DNA of 56,680 nt from CALXQW01 sp031553045 (GTDB taxonomy: Bacteria; Verrucomicrobiota; Verrucomicrobiia; Opitutales; Intestinicryptomonadaceae), in the NCBI GenBank assembly GCA_031553045.1, contig JAVBLZ010000008.1:1-56680 (forward strand), given 5' to 3'. The notes beneath the pieces are model-generated. The model was given only the letters and a program-made list of their open reading frames with translations. It ran no database searches and was not told the DNA's origin. Shown here piece by piece: positions 7,018 to 15,573 of the stretch; position 1 is the first letter of the stretch; each line of letters begins with the position of its first letter. Made by a program: the position numbers and the translations under genes.

Positions 7018-7938
7018 ATGCAAAAAGTGAATATTGTAATATCGACTAACGATGCCTACGCAAAGCATGCGGGGGTCGTAATAGCGTCTATAGTGCATAA
7101 TACTTCCAGCGATTTACATTTTTTCATATTTACAGCCGGATTGAATGAGGAAAATACCAAAAACCTTTCCAAGTGCGCTGGCGCACACGTATTGGAAATC
7201 GTGAAAATTGATGTCGATATATTTTCCGCATTCAAAGTGGATTTGCGTTGGGGGTATATCACTATTGAAACATGTTTTAGGTATCTCATTGCCGAGCTCT
7301 GCCCTGAAGCATCAAAAGCCATTTATTTGGATTGCGATCTTGTTGTATTGGATGATATAGCCAACTTCTATTCTACGGAAATTTCAAATTATTATGCTGC
7401 AGCCGTAAATGAAAACGGGGATGAGCGTCCAAATTTTAATGCCGGCGTTATGCTCTTTAATTGCGATGAAATACGCCGCAATGGCCTGACGAAAATATTT
7501 TTTGAAAAGAGCAAGGAAATTAGCGGGAAATCCACACTCTTAGACCAAGATGTCCTCAATGAGGTTTTAAGGGGGAAGGTGAAATTTGTGTCAGCAAAAT
7601 GGAACGTGCAATCTCTCATCTTTGGACGTAGAAGAAATATAGAAACGAATAGGCTTTCTGAGATTTTGCTTAACCCAAGCATAGTTCACTTTAGCGGTTC
7701 AAACAAACCTTGGAAAACCCCTTCGGGGGCGGCTGCGTCTCCATATGCGCCCGCCTACTTCTACTACCTGAGGCAAACGCCTTATGCGCATCTTGAGGCG
7801 GGTATGCGTAAAGAATTTAGTCCAACAAAATCATTTTTAAAATTCTTTTGGCGCAATCCGGCGTTTTTTCTAAAGCGCAATTTTAGAATCCGCAAGTATT
7901 GTGCAGAATTTTTGAAAAAGAAGCTTAATTTATCTTAG
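7018..7938 (+). CDS. Glycosyltransferase family 8
   Basis: 306 residues. It transfers a sugar (family donors are UDP-glucose or UDP-galactose) to a glycan acceptor, typically lipopolysaccharide core or a surface polysaccharide, at the inner face of the membrane. The N-terminus VNIVISTNDAYAKHAGVVIAS is the GT8 Rossmann start. The metal-binding DxD is Asp105-Cys-Asp107 in AIYLDCDLVVLDD, and PNFNAGVMLFN and LLDQDVLN are further family motifs. The basic C-terminus (about residues 270-306) may bind the membrane. It stands alone behind an operator-like palindrome, and the convergent esterase begins 6 bases after its end. The acceptor cannot be told from the sequence. Confidence 0.88.
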   Translation: MQKVNIVISTNDAYAKHAGVVIASIVHNTSSDLHFFIFTAGLNEENTKNLSKCAGAHVLEIVKIDVDIFSAFKVDLRWGYITIETCFRYLIAELCPEASKAIYLDCDLVVLDDIANFYSTEISNYYAAAVNENGDERPNFNAGVMLFNCDEIRRNGLTKIFFEKSKEISGKSTLLDQDVLNEVLRGKVKFVSAKWNVQSLIFGRRRNIETNRLSEILLNPSIVHFSGSNKPWKTPSGAAASPYAPAYFYYLRQTPYAHLEAGMRKEFSPTKSFLKFFWRNPAFFLKRNFRIRKYCAEFLKKKLNLS

Positions 7939-7943
7939 GCTCT

Positions 7944-9493
7944 TTATTCCGTTGTGAACGGCGCTAGCGGGAGACCGTCTTTATTGACAATGCTTACGTC
8001 CGGCAGACACCAGTTTTTCCAGAGATAACGTACGGCGGTGAATTTTTTGTCGGAATAAATTTTAATATTTTCGCCCTCAAGCTTTGCTTTGGCAAGCACC
8101 CAGGTGGAGTCTTCAAGTTTGACCTCAAAACCGCTAAGATTTTCGGCGTCTTTGCCGGATTTTACAATGACGCCTTGCCCGAAGTCTTCAAAGGTCAATG
8201 TGGCGCTGTTAGCATCTATTTTTACAGCTTTAAAAAATGGCCCGTAAGCTTGCAGATTTTTATTATACACCTTAGATAGCGCAATGTCGCAAAGCCTTTG
8301 AGAGAGAGCTTTTTTTGCGGGGAAATGTATCTCTTTTTCTTCGCCCATGTCGGGGATTATGGCAATCTGGGTGTTTTTTATATGCTTATAAGCTAGATAT
8401 TGCTTCCAACGTGTAAGCGCCCAATCGTAATGATATTCATGTGCGGCAAGCTGAACAAAAATAAACGGCAGATCTTCTTTGCCCCAAGCTTTGCGCCATT
8501 CAGAAATTAAGAGCGTAAAATTCTCTTCAAAATACGGCTGACGCTCTTTGGTGCAATCACCTTCGCCCTGATACCAAACTATACCTCTTGCCGTAAAACC
8601 CGCAACGGGGGCAACCCTGCCATTATAGAGCCAGCCAGGATAAAGACATCTAAAGTAGGGCTCTTTTTTTGGTTCAGATGTCAGAGAATTTGGCATGGGT
8701 GGAACTTTTTTACCTTCGGCTTTTAATTTTTCGGCGTCTGCTTCCCATTTTTCTTTGGCAATTTTCCATCTTTTTAATTCCTCATTTACGTCATAAGAAT
8801 CAATACGCTTTTGCCAATCCGACAAAGTTTTTTCCAGAAAAGGGGCGTTGCGCTGCGCATTCTCGGGTATCCAGACAAACATGGGTGTCCCGCTTTGGCA
8901 GAGGCGTAATACGCCTATTGGCACATCCAAATTTTTCAAAAGCGCTTCGGCAAAATATATGCCTGTGCTGGGATACTTTGCTATGTCATTTTCTTCGGAT
9001 ATATTTTCCCAGTGTGCGCCTTTGTTTGTTTTAAATTCAGGTTTTAAAGAGTGTGTTGTTGCCCCAAGATATATGCGCAAATTTGAATATTTAGATTTAG
9101 ATTCAAGTAGTTTCCCATAGTCTGCTGTGGTAGAAACCGCCCAGTCCATATTTGATTGCCCGCCCAAAATCCAAACTTCGCCAACTAAGACATTTTTAAA
9201 TTCTTTTGCCAGTTTGTCGTTTTCAAAAACTTTTAAGATTCTATTTTCTTTTGAGCATATTTGCTTTGGGAAGTATAAAGACCAAAGTCCTTTTGAGTCC
9301 GCCTTTGCGTTAGCTTCAAGGTCGGCAAATTGAATTTTGATTTCCGCCTGGGGTTCTGCTGTGCCCCAGAACTTTATGGGCATATCCTGCTGGAGCACCA
9401 TGTTGTCATTGAACACGGCGGGCATGTAAAATTCTGCCCTCAAACAAATATTGTAATAAGCGATACCGAAAAAAGCTTTGTATTTATAAGCAT
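7944..9493 (-). CDS. Sialate O-acetylesterase-like SGNH hydrolase, frameshifted in the signal peptide
   Basis: The main frame (7944-9443, 499 residues from TTG) begins RAEFYMPAVFNDNMVLQQ, the usual mature start of secreted sialate O-acetylesterases. The SGNH blocks are present: Gly-Gln-Ser-Asn-Met at about 95-99 (nucleophile Ser97), VWYQGEGDC, and a C-terminal His in IHFPAKKALSQR. It would remove acetyl groups from host glycans. The natural start is ATG 9493 in another frame, reading MLINTKLFSVSLITIFV then TGA, which is a good signal peptide. Moving by one base near 9443-9450 joins it to LRAEFYM. So the gene is either broken, misread by one base in the assembly, or translated from TTG without export. 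A palindrome overlaps the ATG. Confidence 0.85.
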
Positions 9494-9541
9494 ACTAAAA
9501 CGTTTTAGTATTTTGGGGTGCATTTTGTCAAGATTGATTAT
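9492..9541 (-). promoter_or_regulatory. Promoter with LacI-type palindromic operator for the esterase
   Basis: ATACTAAAACGTTTTAGTAT (9492-9511) is a perfect 20-bp palindrome with the central AAAACGTTTT typical of LacI/GalR-family sites. On the reverse strand a consensus TTGACA (9541-9536) lies upstream, which places the palindrome over the -10/start-codon region. This suggests repression relieved by a sugar. No LacI-type regulator gene is in the window. Confidence 0.55.
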
Positions 9542-9618
9542 TAGAGTTGCCAAAGAAACAAAAAAATTATACTTTTTCCTATTATAAATGAATAGTAGAA
9601 AGGTTTAATCTTTGCATC

Positions 9619-10935
9619 ATGAAAAAAATTTTAATCTTACTTGTACTGGCAGTGGCGATTTATTTTGGATATAAATATTATAGTGAAAATATAGGCAAAT
9701 CTGACGATTCAAAAGAGGCGGAAAAGAAGGCGCTCAAAAGTAAAAAAAGCGATTCCAGCTTTATATACATGGCGCCGCAAGAAAGCGTAGAAAGCGAGTC
9801 TCTTGACGTAAAACCAATAACTACAAAAAAACCTGAAAAAGACCTTGCAACTATTGAAAAAGAAGAACGCCAAGCAAAGGCGGCTTTGACTTCAAAGAAA
9901 AAGGCGGAAAATATCGACGAATATAATAAGAATATTACGGCGAAATTAGATTTAATAAAGAAAAGCACGGTGTCTATAAGTAGCGGCGATACGGTCAATG
10001 TCGGGGTGCTTGTAAAAATGAAAGGTAAGAATTTTGTGGTGGCAAAGGCGCAGGCGTTTGCCTCAGAAAGCAATAAGAATCTCAAAATTAAAGCCTTCGA
10101 CGGCCAAGAGTTGGCTTGGGATATTTTATTCTGCGCTAAAGATAGAGACATCGCCATAATTTCCGTAGCAAAGATACCCGCTTCCGCAATTATTTTGGAT
10201 GCCTCGGAAACTGTGGGCGAATACGACGAAGTTGCGGTGCTTAGCAAAAAGAAAGACGCCCCGGAAGAAGTTTTTGTTGTCAATGCAAGTAAGGAAAATT
10301 TGCGCCATAAGCTAAAGGTTGAAGGGGTGCACGGTCTGAGCGTTGACGCCTTGATATTGGGTGTGCCCGTATTCTCTTGGGAAGGCGACAAGCTTTGCGG
10401 CATCTACACTGTGGAAAGTACGGGTGATTACACCGCAACTTACTTTGCAAAATCATTGCCTGATTTATATGTAAAAAAGCCTGAATTTACTTATTCGGCG
10501 CTGCGCATAGACAATCTTTCGGATGCTGGGTGGTATAAGACAACGCCTGCGGAAATTTTTGTCGCCAAAGAACTCATAGACGTTACGAGGCGTCGTATGG
10601 AGCTTTACGGCATATTTGTTTCGACTGGCTATAATGAGCATTTGTACGAAAGAGATATTTATTATGAAAATATAAGTCCGGGCTTTAGCGACGCATTTAT
10701 GAAATTTAGGCGTCAGGGTTTGGATAGCGGTCGTGAACTTTCTCCCACTCAGTTAGCCATGCTAAGAAAACAGCTCTTCAAAAATTTTGAATCTGTTTTA
10801 GGTAGCGAACAGAGAACTTTGAAGGGCAAAACATTGCCGTTTTATCTTGAAGATTCCCAAAAAGCATACCTGCGTGCGTATGAATATTTTACGCAGTACG
10901 TCAGAGATGCTTACGCAAAAAAGGTGGATTATTAG
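9619..10935 (+). CDS. Membrane-anchored trypsin-like-fold protein, apparently catalytically degenerate
   Basis: 438 residues. An N-terminal membrane anchor (residues 4-22, ILILLVLAVAIYFGYKYY) is followed by a charged Lys/Glu-rich linker to about residue 110. A domain with the order of an HtrA/trypsin-like protease comes next: VNVGVLVKMKGKNFVVAKA, then KDRDIAIISV (the position of the catalytic Asp strand), then ALILGVPVFSWEGDKLCGI (the position of the GGPL...G..IGI strand). No catalytic His is obvious, and the Gly-x-Ser-Gly is absent (GVPVF instead). It is therefore more likely a binding or scaffold pseudoprotease. The C-terminal ~130 residues are unassigned. It is divergent from the esterase gene, with its own AT-rich promoter region. 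Confidence 0.5.
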   Translation: MKKILILLVLAVAIYFGYKYYSENIGKSDDSKEAEKKALKSKKSDSSFIYMAPQESVESESLDVKPITTKKPEKDLATIEKEERQAKAALTSKKKAENIDEYNKNITAKLDLIKKSTVSISSGDTVNVGVLVKMKGKNFVVAKAQAFASESNKNLKIKAFDGQELAWDILFCAKDRDIAIISVAKIPASAIILDASETVGEYDEVAVLSKKKDAPEEVFVVNASKENLRHKLKVEGVHGLSVDALILGVPVFSWEGDKLCGIYTVESTGDYTATYFAKSLPDLYVKKPEFTYSALRIDNLSDAGWYKTTPAEIFVAKELIDVTRRRMELYGIFVSTGYNEHLYERDIYYENISPGFSDAFMKFRRQGLDSGRELSPTQLAMLRKQLFKNFESVLGSEQRTLKGKTLPFYLEDSQKAYLRAYEYFTQYVRDAYAKKVDY

Positions 10936-10965
10936 AATGTTGGCGCAATAAAATTTTGAATTGTC

Positions 10966-12039
10966 TTATTCAAAAAATGCGCCGCCAAGCACCGTATCGC
11001 CGGAGTATAGGGCAAGCACTTGCCCTTTGGCGATAGCACGCTGGGGCGTTTCAAATTCAACTTTTGCGCAATCTTTTTTAATGGGGGTGAAGTTAATTTT
11101 CACAAGAGGATCTCTGTATCTTACTCTGCCCAAGATTTCCGCATTTGAATCTATTACTTTATTTATCCAATTAATGTCTCTTACAAAAACTTCGGTTTTA
11201 TAAAGAGAATTTTTTGATTCATCTTCAAAGCCCACAACAAGCTCATTGGTTGTGAAATTTTTTGCCAGCACAACATAGTTTTTATTGTCTATATTTGAGG
11301 GTATGCCCATGCCTTTGCGCTGACCTATCGTATAGTTGAAAAGCCCTTTATGAGCGCCCAAAATTTTCCCATCTTCATTGACTATGTTTCCGATTTTTTC
11401 GCCAAGATGATATTTTAGAAAATCTTGAATTTTTATTTTGCCCAAAAAACATATCCCCTGACTGTCTTTTTTTTCTGCGTTTGGCAGACCCGACATTCTG
11501 GCTATGTCTCTCACCTGATTTTTTAACATAGAGCCTATCGGGAATATAGCCCGCTTAAGCTGCTCTTGGGTGATTAGCGCAAGAAAGTAAGATTGGTCTT
11601 TGCTTGGGTCTAACCCTGCAAGCAAATCTTTTGAGCCGTCGGGATTTTCTTTGCTGTGGCAGTAGTGCCCCGTTGCCACGGCGTCAAAACCCCTTTGCAA
11701 AGCGTAGTCTAAAAATTTCCCAAACTTCATTTTACGGTTGCACATAACATCAGGGTTTGGGGTGAGCCCGTTTTTGTAGCCCTCAATTAAGTCGGATACA
11801 ATTTGCTCCTTATATTCTTGGATGAAATCCAGAACTTCAAATTTCACGCCAAGCGTATCGGCGCAAGCTTGGGCGTCTTTGATGTCTTGATGCCACGGAC
11901 AATCTCCGAATACATCTATGCCTTCTTCATTCATCCAAGTTTTCATGTAGGCTGCGGAAAGCTCATAACCCTGTTGATTCAAGAGGGTCATTGCAACGGC
12001 GCTGTCAACGCCGCCAGAAAGCGCAACCATAATTTTCAT
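10966..12039 (-). CDS. mnmA: tRNA-specific 2-thiouridylase MnmA
   Basis: 357 residues, full family length. It adds sulfur to uridine-34 of tRNA Lys, Glu and Gln in the cytosol, using ATP to adenylate the base and a persulfide from the sulfur relay. The N-terminal PP-loop is Ser8-Gly-Gly-Val-Asp-Ser13. The two catalytic cysteines are Cys100 in NPDVMCNRKMKFG and Cys197 in KKDSQGICFLG. The tRNA-binding motif GHYC and the C-terminal beta-barrel (GQRKGMGI, PQRAIAKGQVLALY) are intact. It is convergent with the gene at 9619 and 66 bases downstream of the terminator that follows the PpiD-like gene. Confidence 0.97.
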   Translation of the reverse strand: MKIMVALSGGVDSAVAMTLLNQQGYELSAAYMKTWMNEEGIDVFGDCPWHQDIKDAQACADTLGVKFEVLDFIQEYKEQIVSDLIEGYKNGLTPNPDVMCNRKMKFGKFLDYALQRGFDAVATGHYCHSKENPDGSKDLLAGLDPSKDQSYFLALITQEQLKRAIFPIGSMLKNQVRDIARMSGLPNAEKKDSQGICFLGKIKIQDFLKYHLGEKIGNIVNEDGKILGAHKGLFNYTIGQRKGMGIPSNIDNKNYVVLAKNFTTNELVVGFEDESKNSLYKTEVFVRDINWINKVIDSNAEILGRVRYRDPLVKINFTPIKKDCAKVEFETPQRAIAKGQVLALYSGDTVLGGAFFE

Positions 12040-12104
12040 AAAAACTTTTAAGAAAGATTCAGTTTAGTTTGTAGAACTTGGCAAATAAATTTTACTTGTA
12101 ATAA

Positions 12105-12136
12105 TAAAAGCCTCTCAATTTCTTGAAAGGCTTTTC
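12105..12136 (-). terminator. Intrinsic terminator after the PpiD-like gene
   Basis: On the reverse strand AGCCTTTCAA and TTGAGAGGCT pair (one G-U) around a GAAA loop, flanked by A-rich and T-rich arms. It lies just downstream of the stop of the gene ending at 12155. Confidence 0.8.
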
Positions 12137-12154
12137 TGCAAAATTTGTTAAAAA

Positions 12155-13771
12155 TTACTTGGAGAGCATTTTGCCCACGATGTCGTAAGACGCCCTTTGG
12201 CTGTACATCTTCTGCATATCTTCATGCATTTTTTTAAATTCTGCAGAGTTGGCGTCAACCTTTGGTTCTGCAATTTTTGAAATATACACGATATAGCCTG
12301 TGTCTTGCAGAGTTGTCATTTTTGAAACTTCGCCTTGCTTTAGGTTGAGCAAATTCTGAGAGAGAATGTATTTTTTCTCGCGGGATAGCGCTTGGTCATC
12401 CTTGAGCTTTTGTATTGTGAAGTCTTTTTGTTCTTCAACTTTTGCGATAGATGCCTTGACTACTTCGTCAAAGCTCTTGCCACCTTCAACCGCAGCTTTT
12501 GCCGCATTTGAGAGCGTCTGACCGTATTCCGCAAAGAGCCTGTCTTTTTCAGAAGCTTTGTAATCTGCGGTAACTTTTTCTTTTACTTCTTCAAATTTTT
12601 GTATGTATGAAGGCTCTTTGGATTCAAAGAAAACAATGTATGCGGCGTCTCCTGCCAATACTGCGTCTGAATAGAAATTGTCTTCATTCAATGACATTGC
12701 CGCATCAACCAATTCAACGGGCATATCTTTTGGAAATGTCAAATCCGTAGAGCGTATCTTGGGCATGGTTTTAAGCGCAATATTTTTTGACTTGAGTATT
12801 TCTTTGACGGAATTTGAGCCAAACTTTGGGTTTGAATTGTAAATTTGCGTTACCACCTCGTCGGCATCTTTGTGGGCTTGGCGGGCGGAGGAACTCTTGA
12901 TATAGTCGGAGCGCACATCCATTTTAACTTCTTCAAACTTTGGCAAAGACAGTTTGCCGTCAACAGTTTTTGCAAACTTTGCCATATTGGCGTTGTAATG
13001 TGCAAGCAGTTCTTCGTCGGTGATGGTAAGGTTGTTTTTTGCTACAACCTCAAACTTTGCCAAGGAAACCGTAATGGCTTCCGCAACCCTGTAATTTTCT
13101 TGATTTGCGTTGTAGAAGGTGAGCAAAGTTTCGTCCTTAATGGCTATGTCAGGGTTGTAGTCCGCCTTAGAGATTGTTGCCAAAGAAAAGTCGTAAGCTG
13201 CGTTCATGCGCTTGTAAGATTTTTCAACTTCGCTTGCGAGCACATAACCTGGGCCGTTCAAAATTTTAAAGACCTTTGCGGTGAGCGCATTTACCATCAA
13301 AGCTTCGTTGAAAGTGGCTTCGGGAATCCTCATTTGATTTATTGCGTAAGCATGAAAAGCCTCGAAAAGTTTTTTGTCAAACTTGCCGTCTTGCCCTGCG
13401 AACACGGGGCGTGATTGTATGAATTCGGCAAGTTCTGTTTCATTAACTTGTCTTAAATTCCACTCCTTAGCAAAATAGAGGGCGATGATTTGGTTATACA
13501 TCATCATCTCATTTTGCCTAGGGTCTCGCAAATTTGTGCCAGACATTTGTGCGTCGGTAGTTACATATAGCTGGATTTTAGACATCTCGTTCGGGTCTTT
13601 AAGGTCAAAACCATAGAACTTTTCCTTGCCGCCGAGATATTCTGCCGAACGTGTAAAATCGGGCAGGCCACTGCCAATCGTGAATACGAAAGATATGATT
13701 ATTATCACAAGCAGGATGGAGAATATAATCTTATGGTGCTTTTGGAGGACGGTCTGTATAAGGGTTATCAT
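12155..13771 (-). CDS. PpiD/SurA-like periplasmic folding factor, membrane anchored
   Basis: 538 residues from the internal ATG at 13771. The longer frame to 13846 adds 25 residues before a natural membrane start (MITLIQTVLQKHHK). A single N-terminal membrane helix (KIIFSILLVIIIISFVFTI) is followed by a SurA-N-type helical chaperone domain (AEFIQSRPVFAGQDGKFD, then FNEALMVNALTAKVF). This is the layout of PpiD and its relatives, which help outer-membrane and secreted proteins fold in the periplasm. A parvulin core is not clear: the usual V-R-A-S-H-I-L motif reads VSLAKFEV. So prolyl isomerase activity is doubtful and chaperone activity more likely. It is divergent from the murU-like gene. Confidence 0.75.
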   Translation of the reverse strand: MITLIQTVLQKHHKIIFSILLVIIIISFVFTIGSGLPDFTRSAEYLGGKEKFYGFDLKDPNEMSKIQLYVTTDAQMSGTNLRDPRQNEMMMYNQIIALYFAKEWNLRQVNETELAEFIQSRPVFAGQDGKFDKKLFEAFHAYAINQMRIPEATFNEALMVNALTAKVFKILNGPGYVLASEVEKSYKRMNAAYDFSLATISKADYNPDIAIKDETLLTFYNANQENYRVAEAITVSLAKFEVVAKNNLTITDEELLAHYNANMAKFAKTVDGKLSLPKFEEVKMDVRSDYIKSSSARQAHKDADEVVTQIYNSNPKFGSNSVKEILKSKNIALKTMPKIRSTDLTFPKDMPVELVDAAMSLNEDNFYSDAVLAGDAAYIVFFESKEPSYIQKFEEVKEKVTADYKASEKDRLFAEYGQTLSNAAKAAVEGGKSFDEVVKASIAKVEEQKDFTIQKLKDDQALSREKKYILSQNLLNLKQGEVSKMTTLQDTGYIVYISKIAEPKVDANSAEFKKMHEDMQKMYSQRASYDIVGKMLSK

Positions 13772-13899
13772 TGTTATAATATTTTTAAACCTAGAAAAGC
13801 TAAGGGATGGCGAGAAATTGTCAATATCCAAGAAAGCGGCTTTCAAGATTTTATAAAATACTGGTTGAAAAACCGTCGGGCTTCATCTTTTTTATCTTT

Positions 13900-14598
13900 G
13901 TGGAAAAAATAAAAACAGCATTTGTGCTTGGCGCAGGCTTGGGTACTAGGCTTAAGCCTCTTACCGACAGTCTGCCAAAGCCCCTTTTGACCATCAAGGG
14001 CAGGGCTATCATAGAAATTATTTTTGACGCCCTCATAAATTTGGGTGTGGAACACTTTATAGTGAATACCCATCATTTGCCTCAAAAATACTTGGAGCAC
14101 TTCCCAAATTCCTCTTACAAGGGCAGGCAAATCAAATTTATGCATGAGGAAATTTTGCTCGATACGGGCGGCGGCATAAAAAACATAATCCCTCTGATAG
14201 GCACAAAAGACCCTTTATTGGTTTATAATGGCGACATACTTTTTGGCGCAAACTTGAATAGTTTTGTGAAAAAATCTTTGGATACGCCTTCCGCAGCAAG
14301 TCTTTGTTTGAGAAGTTTTGGCGACAATATGAATGTTTCGGTATCGGCGTCAAAAGTTGTTGATTTGCGCTTTGCTTTGGGTGCGGGTTTTGAGCGTAAG
14401 GCGCAATTTACGGGCGTATTCATTGCAAAAGAAAAGTTCTTGCTTGCATGCAAGAATTTCCCACAGGGAAAATTTTCTTCCGTGGACATTTTTTTGGATT
14501 TGCTAAAAAAAGATGCGGAATCTTTGGATGCGATATTTGAAGATTCATCTTCTTGGAGCGATATAGGCACAATGCAAGAGTATGAAAGGGTGAGGTAA
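13900..14598 (+). CDS. murU: Sugar-1-phosphate nucleotidyltransferase, MurU-like
   Basis: 232 residues from GTG 13900. An upstream ATG at 13807 adds 31 residues unlike the family. It starts MEKIKTAFVLGAGLGTRLKP, the NTP-transferase signature G-x-G-T-R-x-x-P-L-T, with PKPLL after it. EEILLDTGGGIKN, YNGDILF (metal Asp) and SWSDIGTMQEY complete the fold. In MurU the reaction is MurNAc-1-P + UTP to UDP-MurNAc, part of a peptidoglycan-sugar salvage route that bypasses MurA. Direct abutment to an AmgK-like kinase strongly favours this substrate over mannose-1-P or glucose-1-P, but the enzyme alone would not decide it. Confidence 0.75.
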   Translation: MEKIKTAFVLGAGLGTRLKPLTDSLPKPLLTIKGRAIIEIIFDALINLGVEHFIVNTHHLPQKYLEHFPNSSYKGRQIKFMHEEILLDTGGGIKNIIPLIGTKDPLLVYNGDILFGANLNSFVKKSLDTPSAASLCLRSFGDNMNVSVSASKVVDLRFALGAGFERKAQFTGVFIAKEKFLLACKNFPQGKFSSVDIFLDLLKKDAESLDAIFEDSSSWSDIGTMQEYERVR

Positions 14599-15573
14599 AT
14601 GCAGATAGATTCCAAACTCATAGAATATGGTTTCAAGCCTCTAAAAGGTTCGTTCAAACCCATCAATAAGGGCGGCTCTATGCGCACTTTTTTTACTTTT
14701 GATGATGAACAGTATGGCAGTTGCGTTGCCTGTTTTTACAGCGCTGAAAAAGACGAGAATTTTTTATATGCGCCAATCGCCGAATTTTTGGCAAAGGCAA
14801 ATGTGAGCGTGCCCAAAATTTATTTTCATGATGCAAAAGAACAGACGCTGATAATGAGTTCTGCGGGGGATGCTGATTTAACTTCATTCACCGCAGACGC
14901 CGACGACTTGGAGGATGCGTATTCCGACGCAGTTTTAAATCTTGCCTCAATACATATAAGCGCAACCGCACTTTTCGCCAAAAACCCGATAAAGACTATG
15001 CCTTATTTTGATGAAGGATTGTATTTTTGGGAACAAAATTATTTTTTGGAAAATTGTTTAAAGGGCAGGTTCAATCTTGAAGATAGCTCTATCTATACGG
15101 ATTTTGAACGTATCACAAAAAAACTTTTATCAACGGAAATGTGCTTGCTGCACAGAGATTTTCAGTCTCAAAACGTGATGGTGAAAAGAGAGAATGGGAA
15201 ATTAAAAACAACTTTGATAGACTTTCAGGGGTTGCGCTTTGGCGTACCTTGGTATGATTTGGGCTCATTTCTTTATGACCCGTATGTGGACTTGGCGGAA
15301 GATTTTCGTGAAAAGATTTTTGATTTTTATTATGACTCAACCGTCGTGAATTTTGATTTGGGAAAAGATGAGGCGTTGGATTTGCTTTATGTTGCAAGTT
15401 CCGAACGTCTTTTGCAGGCATTGGGCGCATACGGATTTTTGTCGCAAAAAAAGGGCAAGAAGGAGTATGAAAACTACATCTTGCCCGCATTAAAAAATCT
15501 GGCTTTAGTTTCTGAAAGGGCTGAGCTAAAAAATATTTTTAAGCTGGCTTCAAAATGTATTAAACTAATTTAG
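14599..15573 (+). CDS. amgK: Anomeric sugar kinase, AmgK-like (APH fold)
   Basis: 324 residues, starting on the base after the MurU stop, so the two are translationally coupled. It has an aminoglycoside-phosphotransferase fold: a Brenner motif with His185-Arg-Asp187 and Gln-Asn at 191-192, and the metal site Asp208 in TLIDFQG. In AmgK this kinase phosphorylates MurNAc or GlcNAc at the anomeric carbon, feeding MurU. The pair would recycle wall sugars and can give low fosfomycin sensitivity, as known in Pseudomonas putida. The 3' end overlaps the convergent rhamnosidase gene by 9 bases. An unrelated small-molecule kinase is possible but less likely. Confidence 0.75.
   Translation: MQIDSKLIEYGFKPLKGSFKPINKGGSMRTFFTFDDEQYGSCVACFYSAEKDENFLYAPIAEFLAKANVSVPKIYFHDAKEQTLIMSSAGDADLTSFTADADDLEDAYSDAVLNLASIHISATALFAKNPIKTMPYFDEGLYFWEQNYFLENCLKGRFNLEDSSIYTDFERITKKLLSTEMCLLHRDFQSQNVMVKRENGKLKTTLIDFQGLRFGVPWYDLGSFLYDPYVDLAEDFREKIFDFYYDSTVVNFDLGKDEALDLLYVASSERLLQALGAYGFLSQKKGKKEYENYILPALKNLALVSERAELKNIFKLASKCIKLI

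Noticed and set aside
13772..13899. N-terminal extensions of the PpiD-like and MurU-like genes that overlap divergently
   Set aside because: The extra residues are unlike either family, and internal starts at 13771 and 13900 leave a normal divergent promoter region.
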